Positions 1 through 7,823 of a stretch of DNA of 42,645 bases are shown here, in pieces. Made by a program: the position numbers and the translations under genes. The stretch's first letter is position 1; every line of letters begins with the position of its first letter. The DNA comes from Myxococcales bacterium (GTDB lineage Bacteria > Myxococcota_A > Polyangia > Haliangiales > Haliangiaceae), in contig JAAEPE010000211.1 of assembly GCA_024222395.1 (NCBI GenBank), positions 1 to 42,645 of the forward strand, written 5' to 3'. The notes beneath the pieces are model-generated. The model was not told the DNA's origin, made no database searches, and saw only the letters and a list, made by a program, of their open reading frames with translations.

Positions 1-249
1 GATCCCCTGGGTCACGATTGAATCACCCGTGTCTTGAATCACTTTGTGCACGACGACTTGAGCACCGAGATCTATTGCCACTATTGTGCCGCCGAGACTC
101 TCGCAGCCGGCCACAGGGCGCAATTGCGCCACAGAGTCCTCCGGTAGCAGAGGCGACATAGAGTGCCCTCGCATACGCAGCGTAGCACTTCCCTTGCTCT
201 CGCAGGCGGAGACGCAGAACGCTTGCATCCTTCCTTCGTGCCAGGGCAT
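1..249 (-). CDS. S24/S26 (signal peptidase I-like) peptidase, 3' end cut by window edge
   Basis: An open frame runs leftward off the window edge, so only the N-terminal 83 codons are visible. It reads MRGHSMSPLLPEDS, the Ser-Met-x-Pro box of S24/S26 serine peptidases, followed by a segment GTIVAIDLG and then VVVHKVIQ with VTQGI after it. This layout matches SipW-type signal peptidases, where a His before Arg/Lys stands in for the catalytic Lys of the classical enzymes. There is no N-terminal membrane segment in the visible part. The start is uncertain: ATG at 249 or ATG at 228, the latter with AGGAAGG directly in front. It begins about 22 bp after the stop of the J-domain gene and is probably co-transcribed with it. 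The fold family is fairly clear; whether it cleaves secretory signals is not. Confidence 0.6.
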   Translation of the reverse strand, partial: MPWHEGRMQAFCVSACESKGSATLRMRGHSMSPLLPEDSVAQLRPVAGCESLGGTIVAIDLGAQVVVHKVIQDTGDSIVTQGI

Positions 250-271
250 TCACGCCCTGCACCCTCGTGAT

Positions 272-1690
272 TTAGCCCAACCGCCCGAGCAACTGCTTGG
301 CGATTGGCAATCCGGGGTTAACCAGGAGAGCTTCATTTAGATGGTAGCGAGCGCTGTCTGAATCACTGTCCGCAGCACAGAGCAGCGCCAGGGCAACCAA
401 TGCGTTCGGCCACGGCCGGCGCCCCAATAGGAATTGTTCTGCGATGCATCGCTCTTTGTTCGCGAGGGTCGCTCTATCTTCGCCTTTGTCTACGCCCGCG
501 CGAAAACGTGCCCAGCACAAGTATGTCTCGTAGGTCGGGTGGTCCGGATGACTGCGGCAAGCTCCCGCAATTCCTGAGACCGCCTTGAATGCTTCGCCGG
601 CGACGAGTGCTGCCTGTCCTCGCCGAAAGAACTCTTCTGAGACCGTCTCGTCATCCACGTCGAAAGCCCATGGGCATGTGAGTTCGCTACGCTTGTTGGA
701 TAGCGCGTCGTCGTATCTGCCTCTGCTCGCCGGATCCATAAGTGTCTTGCGAGCGTGCAGCACTTGCTCCCAGTTTGTAGCGACAGCCTTATCTAGATCT
801 CCGAGATCGAATCGTGCAAGACGATCCGGCGCATAGCGCATGGCTAGCGTACGAGCGGCATGGTCGACGCGCTGCGGGTTTGCGTTGCGTGTGACCTCAA
901 GAACTTCGTAGTAGGTTGCTGTCGCTAAGCGCGCGGCACGGGCACGGACGTGACGGCGTGTTGTGGTGATGAATTTGCGCTCTGGAGTGTTCTCATCCGG
1001 TGGCTCTTTGCTGCAGCGTGCTGCGCCGGCAGAAATGAGGCCCCAGAGCAGACGGCCAGCCATCTCACCGTGCTCGCCGGATACGAGACTCTGCACTGTT
1101 CTAGTTCCGTCGAGGAAGTTGCATACTTCAATCTCGGGAACATCGAGCGCGCGATCCTTGCGCAACTGAGCCACTATCTCGTTCACTGTGACATAGTCGT
1201 GGACGTGCCAGCGCAGGCATTCGCGAACCAACGAGAGGTCGACGGTTCTCGAACCCCAGACGATGCGCACGGCATCCATGCTGGGGTCAATTCCCTTTTC
1301 AAGGGCGAGGACTGCGCGGGCGTAGGAGTCTGACATGCGGCCAGCGAACCGCATCTTCAAGGCCGCTTGCACCTGCTCTTCCAACTGGTCGCTGCTTGCG
1401 TTGTTTGGGACGAAATTGCAGCGCGCTGTCTGCGCCCGAGTGTGCGCTTCCGCCGTGGTTCCGATCATCAGCAGTCCCGGAGGGGGATCGTGGTCACGCC
1501 AAGCAACCGCCGCCGCAACTCCGCCAACGGCCTCGGCATCCAGCAGGACGATATCGGCGCTTGCCCTCGCATTTGTTGGTCCGTCCGCACTCGCTCCGTC
1601 CCACGTCACACAATGGCCTCGCTGCTCGAGCGCCTCCTGCAAAGGCATAGCGGCACCGAGGTCCGCAAGTGAGAGAATGATCGTAGCCAA
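272..1690 (-). CDS. J-domain-like/TPR protein with pseudo-receiver N-terminus
   Basis: The 472-residue product seems to have four parts. Residues 1-115 resemble a response-regulator receiver (ADIVLLDAE around Asp51) without the usual acidic cluster near the N-terminus. Residues 185-225 (FLDGTRTVQSLV...GLISAGA) look like the winged-helix module seen in DUF4388-type proteins. Residues 259-330 match a DnaJ J-domain from YYEVLEV through LMDPASRGRYDDAL, but the essential His-Pro-Asp is Ala-Pro-Asp (287-289), so stimulation of DnaK is unlikely. The C-terminus looks like TPR helices. The start is TTG with no strong ribosome site. Such multi-domain J proteins are common in Myxococcota. The role is unknown; a regulatory adaptor is my inference. 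It is followed closely by the signal-peptidase-like gene. Confidence 0.8.
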   Translation of the reverse strand: MATIILSLADLGAAMPLQEALEQRGHCVTWDGASADGPTNARASADIVLLDAEAVGGVAAAVAWRDHDPPPGLLMIGTTAEAHTRAQTARCNFVPNNASSDQLEEQVQAALKMRFAGRMSDSYARAVLALEKGIDPSMDAVRIVWGSRTVDLSLVRECLRWHVHDYVTVNEIVAQLRKDRALDVPEIEVCNFLDGTRTVQSLVSGEHGEMAGRLLWGLISAGAARCSKEPPDENTPERKFITTTRRHVRARAARLATATYYEVLEVTRNANPQRVDHAARTLAMRYAPDRLARFDLGDLDKAVATNWEQVLHARKTLMDPASRGRYDDALSNKRSELTCPWAFDVDDETVSEEFFRRGQAALVAGEAFKAVSGIAGACRSHPDHPTYETYLCWARFRAGVDKGEDRATLANKERCIAEQFLLGRRPWPNALVALALLCAADSDSDSARYHLNEALLVNPGLPIAKQLLGRLG

Positions 1691-2400
1691 GGCCCGAATT
1701 TTCGCAGGCAGGGAGCCTTAAGGGCAAGGAAGACGCTATGCTTGGGTCGGCATTTTGGCTACACTTCTTTCTCACGACCGCCATTCTGGCATGCGTCTTC
1801 ACAATCACGGCACCACGGCTTGGCAGCGGCAAAGCCGTGGTGGGTTTGAGACGACTCGCTACGACCTGCCGATGTCCTGCCCCGCAGCCAATCCGGGAGG
1901 TTTCTTTGGCTGAGTATTTTCCCGACGATCCGGTAGTTGCTTGAGGTGATGGTCCAGGCCAGGGCCGCCGGCTCAATGACAACCTTGGCGGTCTCAATGG
2001 AGGAGTGCAGGCAGAGAGGAGCCGACAAGTTTGCGAACTCGTGAGCCACCTACGAAACTCCTGATGATGCCTGGAAGGGTTAGCGCTGTAGCTTCTTGAC
2101 TTTGATTTGGGAGCCGCTGTCCTGGAGTAAGGTATCAACAAAGGTTCCGCAGTTGGTCTTGCCATCTCGGCGGCCTGATGCTCTTGGGATGTTGTCGCAC
2201 ATGTGGGGTGTGGTGGTTTCACATGCGGACGGGTGCGATGTCAGGTGCATCCGCTCCCCATAGGCAAATCCGAACATAATCGAGTGATTAGCTGGGGGTC
2301 GCTCCACGGGCACTCATGTTGCGCTGTACCTTCCCCGTGCGCAGAGGTCTGTCAGCAAGGCAAGTGCGTGGATGAGGAGTCTGCTGCTTAGACCATCGCC
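1691..2400. other. Gene-poor stretch, possible relics only
   Basis: No convincing gene lies here. Short open frames exist on both strands, but their composition changes abruptly and none matches a family I recognise with confidence. A minus-strand frame at 1759-2049 contains AHEFANLSAPL and SSIETAKVVIEP, which faintly recall a histidine-kinase box or an IS66 transposase tail; neither is convincing. A plus frame ending at the TAG at 2389-2391 carries CAEVCQQGKCV, a pattern common in Cys-rich lipoproteins, and is in the same frame as the ORF that starts at 2401. Confidence 0.4.
1811..1842. repeat. Perfect inverted repeat, 11-bp arms
   Basis: CACCACGGCTT (1811-1821) and AAGCCGTGGTG (1832-1842) are exact reverse complements around a 10-nt loop. 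No T-run follows on either strand, so it is not a classical intrinsic terminator. It lies upstream of the J-domain gene start and could be an operator, a cruciform or a mobile-element relic. Confidence 0.6.
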
Positions 2401-2796
2401 GTGACAAGCGCGGAAATCGCCCCCTCCGATCCAGACGGCTCTGATTGGGATGATGACGCGGATCCCCAAGAACGATTGCCCGACGCCCACGTTGCTGGTT
2501 CTCTTGGTAATGACAGTTTCCTCGACTGGTGGACCACGATGCTTGAGAACTCGGTCTCACCCTATTGGGGCGAAGCCAAAGGTACCTACCTCCAGACAGA
2601 CCTGGTGAGTCAAGGCTTCTGGCTCGAAATTCGCGATGCAGACTTCTCGATTATGTTTGACCCCATCGCAGCATGCTTGGTTGACCTCGCCGAAGCGGAC
2701 CTCTTGGCGAGCAGTGTGTCTGTTGAATGTGGTGCCAACGTTATCGAGATTGCATTCGCGGTAGCGGAACAGCACTGCCCCGACTCGTTCGACTAG
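2401..2796 (+). CDS. Hypothetical acidic protein
   Basis: GTG-initiated ORF of 131 residues with a strongly acidic N-terminus (GSDWDDDADPQE) and a hydrophobic, well-mixed C-terminal half containing FLDWWTTMLENSVSPYWG. I do not recognise a family. There is no signal peptide or membrane segment. It converges on the RND transporter gene. Because the preceding in-frame segment carries a Cys-rich pattern and is separated only by a TAG at 2389-2391, this may be the 3' part of a longer, now interrupted gene. The opposite strand is also open over part of it, but that reading is rich in Cys, His and Arg and looks like a shadow. Confidence 0.4.
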   Translation: MTSAEIAPSDPDGSDWDDDADPQERLPDAHVAGSLGNDSFLDWWTTMLENSVSPYWGEAKGTYLQTDLVSQGFWLEIRDADFSIMFDPIAACLVDLAEADLLASSVSVECGANVIEIAFAVAEQHCPDSFD

Positions 2797-2864
2797 AATA
2801 GTTCTTAATGCAATCGGTTGCCGACCGGAGAGAACATCGCCCCTGGACCCCATGAGCGAACGCT

Positions 2865-5800
2865 CTACGACTTGCCGAAGATACGTACACGGAGATTTCG
2901 TACATCCTCGGCAATCGAGTACATCGTCGGCACGAGAACCAGAGTGAGCACGGTGGCAAAGCCAAGCCCGGAGACCACTGCCACAGCCATGGATCCCCAC
3001 ATCTGCGTTGACTGAGAACCACTGCTGATGCTCATCTTCGAGAAATCGATGGATAGATTGAGAGCCATGGGGAGGAGCCCGAGAATAGTTGTGCCTGCAG
3101 TGAGAAGTACCGGGCGAAAACGCGCGATACCTGCTTGCATCAGAGCCTCTCTCATAGAGGCACCTTGGGCTCGCAACTGCTCCACGTAGTCGAGCAAGAC
3201 GATGGCGTTATTCACGACAACCCCCGCCAAGGATATGACACCGATGCCCGTCATGATGATGCCGAAGGGTGTACCCGTGATGATGAGGCCCCAGAGCACA
3301 CCGACTAGCGACAAGACGACGGATGCCAGGATGATAATGGGCAAGTCAAATCGATTGAACTGAGATACGAGTACGACGGCTATCAAGAAGATACCGATCA
3401 AGAATGCCCTTCCCAAGAACTCCTCAGACTTTTTCTGCTCATCGTTGGCTCCGCCCAGCCGAACTTCAAAGTCACCCGGCACTTCCGCACTCTGTATCCA
3501 CTCAACGATGCGTTTCTGCACCTCGTTCGCGTTGCTCCCCTCGGTGACATCACCTGAAATCGTCACAACGCGTTTCTGGTCGATATGCATGATAGCGCCA
3601 CTACCGCCCGCCAGTTCGTAGTTCGCGATGGACGAGAGAGGCACAGGGAAGGTGTCGGGACTCGTATCGGTTCGCCCGGGGATGCGAATCGCCAAGAGCG
3701 ACTGCAAATCCTCTTTGAAGCGCGGTTCAACCTCGACGACGATGTCGACGTCGTCATCAGTGCCGCGCAGCGAAGAAGCCTTTGTGCCGGCAAGCGCTGT
3801 GCGCATGGTTCCAGCGACCGCCCGAGTGCTAGCTCCGACGCGCTTAGTGGCTTCTCTATCGATGCGCAGGCGCATCTCTGGTCGACCAACGCGGTAGTTG
3901 TCGGTGAGCTTGGCAGTACCCTCTATGCCGGAAATCCCTCGCCGCACCTTCGCAGCGTAAGCGCCAACCTCGTGATACTTCTCGCCGCTCACTTCAACAG
4001 AGACCGGAGTGCCAACCGGCGGCCCCATGTTCTCTTTGTTGATCTTGATCTCTGCACTAGCGAATTCTTCAAGACGTGCTCGCAATCTGTCGACGGTAGC
4101 CGTCGTCTTCTCGATACGGACCTTGTCCTTCGGACGGGCGCTTGCCGTATCGGGCAAGAAGTCTACGGTTATGCGCGCGCTGTTAGGGGACGACGAGTCG
4201 CCTCCCGCCATCGGGTTCTGCGGATCACCGCTAATCCCTACCTCGGCAACGTAGACATCCACGTTCTCTTCCTTGGAGAGGATGCCCTCGATCTTGCGCA
4301 CGATTGCATCGGTTGCTTCGATATCGGTTCCATCAGCCGCCGTAATCGAGATGATCGCTCGGTCGGGCTCCGACTCTGGGAAGAACTCCGTTCCGTGGTT
4401 GAGAACACCGTAGGCCATAAAGGTGCCGACCAAGGTAGCAAGGCCAACTCCGATGGAAATGTAGCGGTGCTCGATCGCGAATCCAAGGACCTTGCTATAG
4501 CCGCGCATTACCGGGCTTAGCTCTGCCGCAACGACGGGCGCATCAGACCCTTCTTTCGATTCTCGGACGTGAACCTTCATGAGCTTCGCGGTGAGTACTG
4601 GCAAGACGGCAATCGCCACGATGAGTGAGGCGATGAGCACGATGACGACGGTCTTCGGCATGTAGCCCATGAACTCCCCCATCACACCCGTCCAGAAGAT
4701 GAGCGGTATGAAGACCGCGACGGTCGTCGCCGTCGATGCTGCCACAGCCATGGCTACTTCGCCTGTGCCGTCGATCGCCGCCTGGCGCATGGGCTTGCCC
4801 ATTTCAGCATGTCGATAGACGTTCTCTACAATAACGATGGCGTTATCCACTAACATGCCTAAAACCAGGATGAGCGAGAAGAGCACGACCATGTTCAGCG
4901 TGATGTCGAGCAAGTAGAGCGTGAGTATCCCAAGGAGGAAGCTCAGCGGAATGGCGGTGGCAACAAAGAGGCTGTTGCGAATGCCCATGAAGAACATGAT
5001 GACGCCAATGACCAGAATGAGAGCGGTGATGATGCCGTTCTCTAGATCGGCCACCATGTTGCCCACCATCTTGCTCTGGTCACCGAGCACCTGATAGCTT
5101 GTATATTCCGGCCATGATGCAGACTCTTTGACGACGAGCTTCTTGACGAGGCTAGCCACCTCTTCGATGTTTGAACCGGTTCGTTTTGAGACTCCAAGAG
5201 ACACCGCCGTCTCGCCATTCATCCGCGCGTAGGTCGCGCGGTCTTCGAAATCGTCGACAACGCGACCAATGTCGCGCACAAAGATGGTCCGATCGCCCCG
5301 GCGCTTGACCGCAATGCTCTCGATCTCCTTCGGATCGCCAAACTCTCCTGGGACGCGCAGCAGGTAGCGAGCATTGCCAACCGCGATACTTCCTCCGGGG
5401 ATGTTCACGTTTTCATCCTGAACCGCCATGATGACGTCGTTCATCGAGAGACCAAAGTGCCCTAGACGGTTGGGATCGATTTGCACACGAACCTGTCGGC
5501 TACGACCGCCGTTGAGATCGGCGGAGAGAACACCGGGGAGTCTCTCCACTCTGTCCTTGAGGTCTTCCCCGAGTTTCTTGAGAATGACCTCATCAACATC
5601 GCCGGCAATGGTCACGATGAGAATCGGCATATCCGCGAAAGAGATTTCGTTGACTTCCGTTTCTGAGACATCTTGCGGCATCTCAGGTTTGGCTCGATTT
5701 ACTCGATCCCGAACTTTCTGCAGGGCATCCTCGATGACGACGTCGGTCTCAAACTCGAGGTAGACCATGCTCACGCCTTCGGCGGAGACAGAACTGAGCT

Positions 5801-6029
5801 TCTTGAGGCCCTTGAGGCCTGCAAGCTCGGCTTCGAGAGGCTCGGTGATGAGGGTCTCAATATCTTCAGAGCTCACTCCTACATAGGGAGTTGCCACCAT
5901 GACGAAGGGAACCTTGACGTCGGGCGCAGCTTCCCTTGGCAGTGATTTGTACGCGCCAAACCCGAAGAGCAGCGCGCAGAATGAAATGAGTAGAACTGTG
6001 GCAGAACGCTTAACCAGACCTTCGATCAC
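2865..6029 (-). CDS. RND (HAE1-type) efflux pump inner-membrane subunit
   Basis: A 1054-residue AcrB/MexB-like resistance-nodulation-division transporter that would use the proton gradient to drive substrates through a tripartite envelope complex. It shows the N-terminal TM1, the periplasmic porter domain starting VPFVMVATPYVGVSSEDIE, the TM2-TM6 block (IITALILVIGVIMFF onward) with GMLVDNAIVIVENV in TM4, and a second half repeating this plan (GIGVISLAGVVVNNAIVLLDY). The TM4 pair is Asp-Asn rather than the Asp-Asp of AcrB, as in many HAE1 members. Length is normal. Its ATG overlaps the stop of the adaptor gene by 4 bp, so the two are translationally coupled. Substrates cannot be predicted. Confidence 0.95.
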   Translation of the reverse strand: MIEGLVKRSATVLLISFCALLFGFGAYKSLPREAAPDVKVPFVMVATPYVGVSSEDIETLITEPLEAELAGLKGLKKLSSVSAEGVSMVYLEFETDVVIEDALQKVRDRVNRAKPEMPQDVSETEVNEISFADMPILIVTIAGDVDEVILKKLGEDLKDRVERLPGVLSADLNGGRSRQVRVQIDPNRLGHFGLSMNDVIMAVQDENVNIPGGSIAVGNARYLLRVPGEFGDPKEIESIAVKRRGDRTIFVRDIGRVVDDFEDRATYARMNGETAVSLGVSKRTGSNIEEVASLVKKLVVKESASWPEYTSYQVLGDQSKMVGNMVADLENGIITALILVIGVIMFFMGIRNSLFVATAIPLSFLLGILTLYLLDITLNMVVLFSLILVLGMLVDNAIVIVENVYRHAEMGKPMRQAAIDGTGEVAMAVAASTATTVAVFIPLIFWTGVMGEFMGYMPKTVVIVLIASLIVAIAVLPVLTAKLMKVHVRESKEGSDAPVVAAELSPVMRGYSKVLGFAIEHRYISIGVGLATLVGTFMAYGVLNHGTEFFPESEPDRAIISITAADGTDIEATDAIVRKIEGILSKEENVDVYVAEVGISGDPQNPMAGGDSSSPNSARITVDFLPDTASARPKDKVRIEKTTATVDRLRARLEEFASAEIKINKENMGPPVGTPVSVEVSGEKYHEVGAYAAKVRRGISGIEGTAKLTDNYRVGRPEMRLRIDREATKRVGASTRAVAGTMRTALAGTKASSLRGTDDDVDIVVEVEPRFKEDLQSLLAIRIPGRTDTSPDTFPVPLSSIANYELAGGSGAIMHIDQKRVVTISGDVTEGSNANEVQKRIVEWIQSAEVPGDFEVRLGGANDEQKKSEEFLGRAFLIGIFLIAVVLVSQFNRFDLPIIILASVVLSLVGVLWGLIITGTPFGIIMTGIGVISLAGVVVNNAIVLLDYVEQLRAQGASMREALMQAGIARFRPVLLTAGTTILGLLPMALNLSIDFSKMSISSGSQSTQMWGSMAVAVVSGLGFATVLTLVLVPTMYSIAEDVRNLRVRIFGKS

Positions 6030-7237
6030 TTGCTTTCTACTCCCTTGGCAGCAGCAGCAGCAGCATCGGCTGCCTGGGTTGGCTCAGGTCCAGGCTTCGC
6101 CGGCTTTTTGCCGACAACATCAAAGACTACAGAACCGTTCGTGCAACAAACGCCCTCCCGCGAAGAGAGGACTTTGTCGCCGTCGGATAGGGATCGCATT
6201 CCAACAGTCACGATGCGCTCACCTCGAGATACACCGCTGAGAATCTCAACCTGGCTCCCGACGATTTCCCCAAGTTTGAGGGGGCGCCAACGGGCAACGG
6301 CGTCTTTACTAACGACAAAGACACCGTTGTCCTTGAGCTTGGTTACCAACAAGTCCTGAGGCAGCATTAGCGCATCGCCTCGGTCTGCTGCTTCGAACTC
6401 GACAGATGCGATCATGCCTGGCAGGAGCTTTCGATCTGGATTGGCGGCCTCGACTTCAACGAGGAAAGTCCTTGTCCTAAGGTCCGCCGCAGGCTCAATG
6501 CGTGAAATGCGCCCGCTGATGGGGTTTGCCGAGCCTGCTGTTGCGATTTGAACAGAGCTATTGAGAGTTAGGCTGTGCACATCTTGATCTGTTACGGACA
6601 CAGATACCGAGATCGGATTGAGCACGAGAAGACGCCCAATGGGTTGGCCCGGCGCGGCGACCTCCCCTTCTTCGAGTTGCAGGTCGACGAGTTCACCGGC
6701 AAAGGGAGCCTTAATCGTTGCTCGCTGCATTCGATTTTGGGCAATACGTTGTTGCGCCTTGGCGCGAGCAACCCGAGTCTTGGCCGCATCAACTCTGGCG
6801 CTGGCAATCGCCTTGCCCATCTTCATCAGGCGAGCAAGCTCGCGCTTAGCATCTTCGATTTCAACTCGGGTGAGGGCGAGTTGCGCAGAGTGGGTGCTGC
6901 TATCGACCCTGGCGATGACCTGCCCCTTTGTGACGTGTTGCCCGGACTCCACCAAGACCTTCTCAACATAACCTCCTAGCGCAGCTGCGAGCCGAGCCTC
7001 GCGCGCACCGATGACTTCACCAGGCCTGGCGAATTGCCCAGCACTTGAGCCACCCTCGAGAATCGCCAACTCCACGCGAGTCGCCGATTCTTCGGGCGCC
7101 TTCTTCTCAGACGAACCGGCAGGCGCCCCTCCCTCGGCCTCTTGCTTCGCGCACGAAGACGCAGTTAGAGCGAGAGTCGCTGCCAAAATGAGAGCAAGAG
7201 CGGAGGAGGAGTTAGAGAGCATTCTGAACTTAGTCAT
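6026..7237 (-). CDS. Periplasmic adaptor (MFP) lipoprotein of RND pump
   Basis: A 403-residue membrane fusion protein linking the RND subunit to the outer-membrane channel. It starts at the ATG overlapping the tetR stop (7237); the upstream extension of the open frame lies inside tetR. The N-terminus is a lipoprotein signal ending LTASSC (Cys29), so it should be anchored to a membrane. The biotinyl-lipoyl half-motifs (GGYVEKVLVESGQHVTKGQVIARVD and, after the hairpin, APFAGELVDLQLEEGEVAAPGQP) flank a helical hairpin of moderate length, followed by beta-barrel and membrane-proximal domains. The C-terminus has a short poly-Ala tract encoded by GCA/GCT repeats. Third gene of the efflux operon. 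Confidence 0.93.
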   Translation of the reverse strand: MTKFRMLSNSSSALALILAATLALTASSCAKQEAEGGAPAGSSEKKAPEESATRVELAILEGGSSAGQFARPGEVIGAREARLAAALGGYVEKVLVESGQHVTKGQVIARVDSSTHSAQLALTRVEIEDAKRELARLMKMGKAIASARVDAAKTRVARAKAQQRIAQNRMQRATIKAPFAGELVDLQLEEGEVAAPGQPIGRLLVLNPISVSVSVTDQDVHSLTLNSSVQIATAGSANPISGRISRIEPAADLRTRTFLVEVEAANPDRKLLPGMIASVEFEAADRGDALMLPQDLLVTKLKDNGVFVVSKDAVARWRPLKLGEIVGSQVEILSGVSRGERIVTVGMRSLSDGDKVLSSREGVCCTNGSVVFDVVGKKPAKPGPEPTQAADAAAAAAKGVESK

Positions 7238-7823
7238 GATTGGAAATTCCATCGAGGATGAGATCGATCGTCCTGTGCATACGCTTGCGATTCCATTCGC
7301 CGGAAGCGATGGCCGCGTCAAATTGAAATTGCATTGCGCCAGTGAGAACCAAGGCGCCTTCGGCAAGATCTATGTCGCTTCGAAGCTCACCATTGGCTGT
7401 TCCTTCTGTTACGAGCTCTGTGATGAGGCAGAGGTGCGTAACTCGAGAAGGCGTGTCCTCCAGCAACGGCGCATTGTCTTCGGGGGTGAGATCGATTCGC
7501 TGCATCAGCTGCATCGCGACGGGGTCTGCAACCGAGTAGTCGATCATTTGGTCTAGGCCCGCATGCAGCCGTTCTCGAACAGAACCGGCAGACTTCACGG
7601 TTTCGACCACTAGCCCTTTGATGCGCTCTGCGTGAAAGCGAACAACGTCCCGGTAAAGCGCTTCTTTGCTTGAGAAATAGTAGTAGCAGGCGGCCTTCGT
7701 ACACTCACAAGCTTCGACGAGTTCTCGCATCGAAGTCCCCGCGAACCCTCGCTGCGCAAAGAGCCGAGTCGCGTGGTGACGGATCTGCTCCTTGAGCCCG
7801 CTGTCTTCGTCGAACGCACTCAT
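7230..7823 (-). CDS. TetR/AcrR-family repressor of the efflux operon
   Basis: A 197-residue regulator. Residues 10-57 form the TetR DNA-binding domain (IRHHATRLFAQRGFAGTSMRELVEACECTKAACYYYFSSKEALYRDVV), and the rest is an all-helical ligand-binding and dimerisation domain. It sits inside the operon it probably controls, between tolC and the adaptor gene, with ATGA-type overlap at its start and an 8-bp overlap at its end. A TetR-type palindrome lies just before the first gene of the operon. The expected behaviour is autorepression of the whole operon, relieved by a pump substrate; this is inferred from family knowledge. Confidence 0.92.
   Translation of the reverse strand: MSAFDEDSGLKEQIRHHATRLFAQRGFAGTSMRELVEACECTKAACYYYFSSKEALYRDVVRFHAERIKGLVVETVKSAGSVRERLHAGLDQMIDYSVADPVAMQLMQRIDLTPEDNAPLLEDTPSRVTHLCLITELVTEGTANGELRSDIDLAEGALVLTGAMQFQFDAAIASGEWNRKRMHRTIDLILDGISNHD

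Noticed and set aside
1759..2049. Minus-strand ORF with AHEFANL and SSIETAKVVIEP resembling a histidine kinase box or an IS66 tail
   Set aside because: Each resemblance covers only about ten residues, and the rest of the frame has no family pattern.
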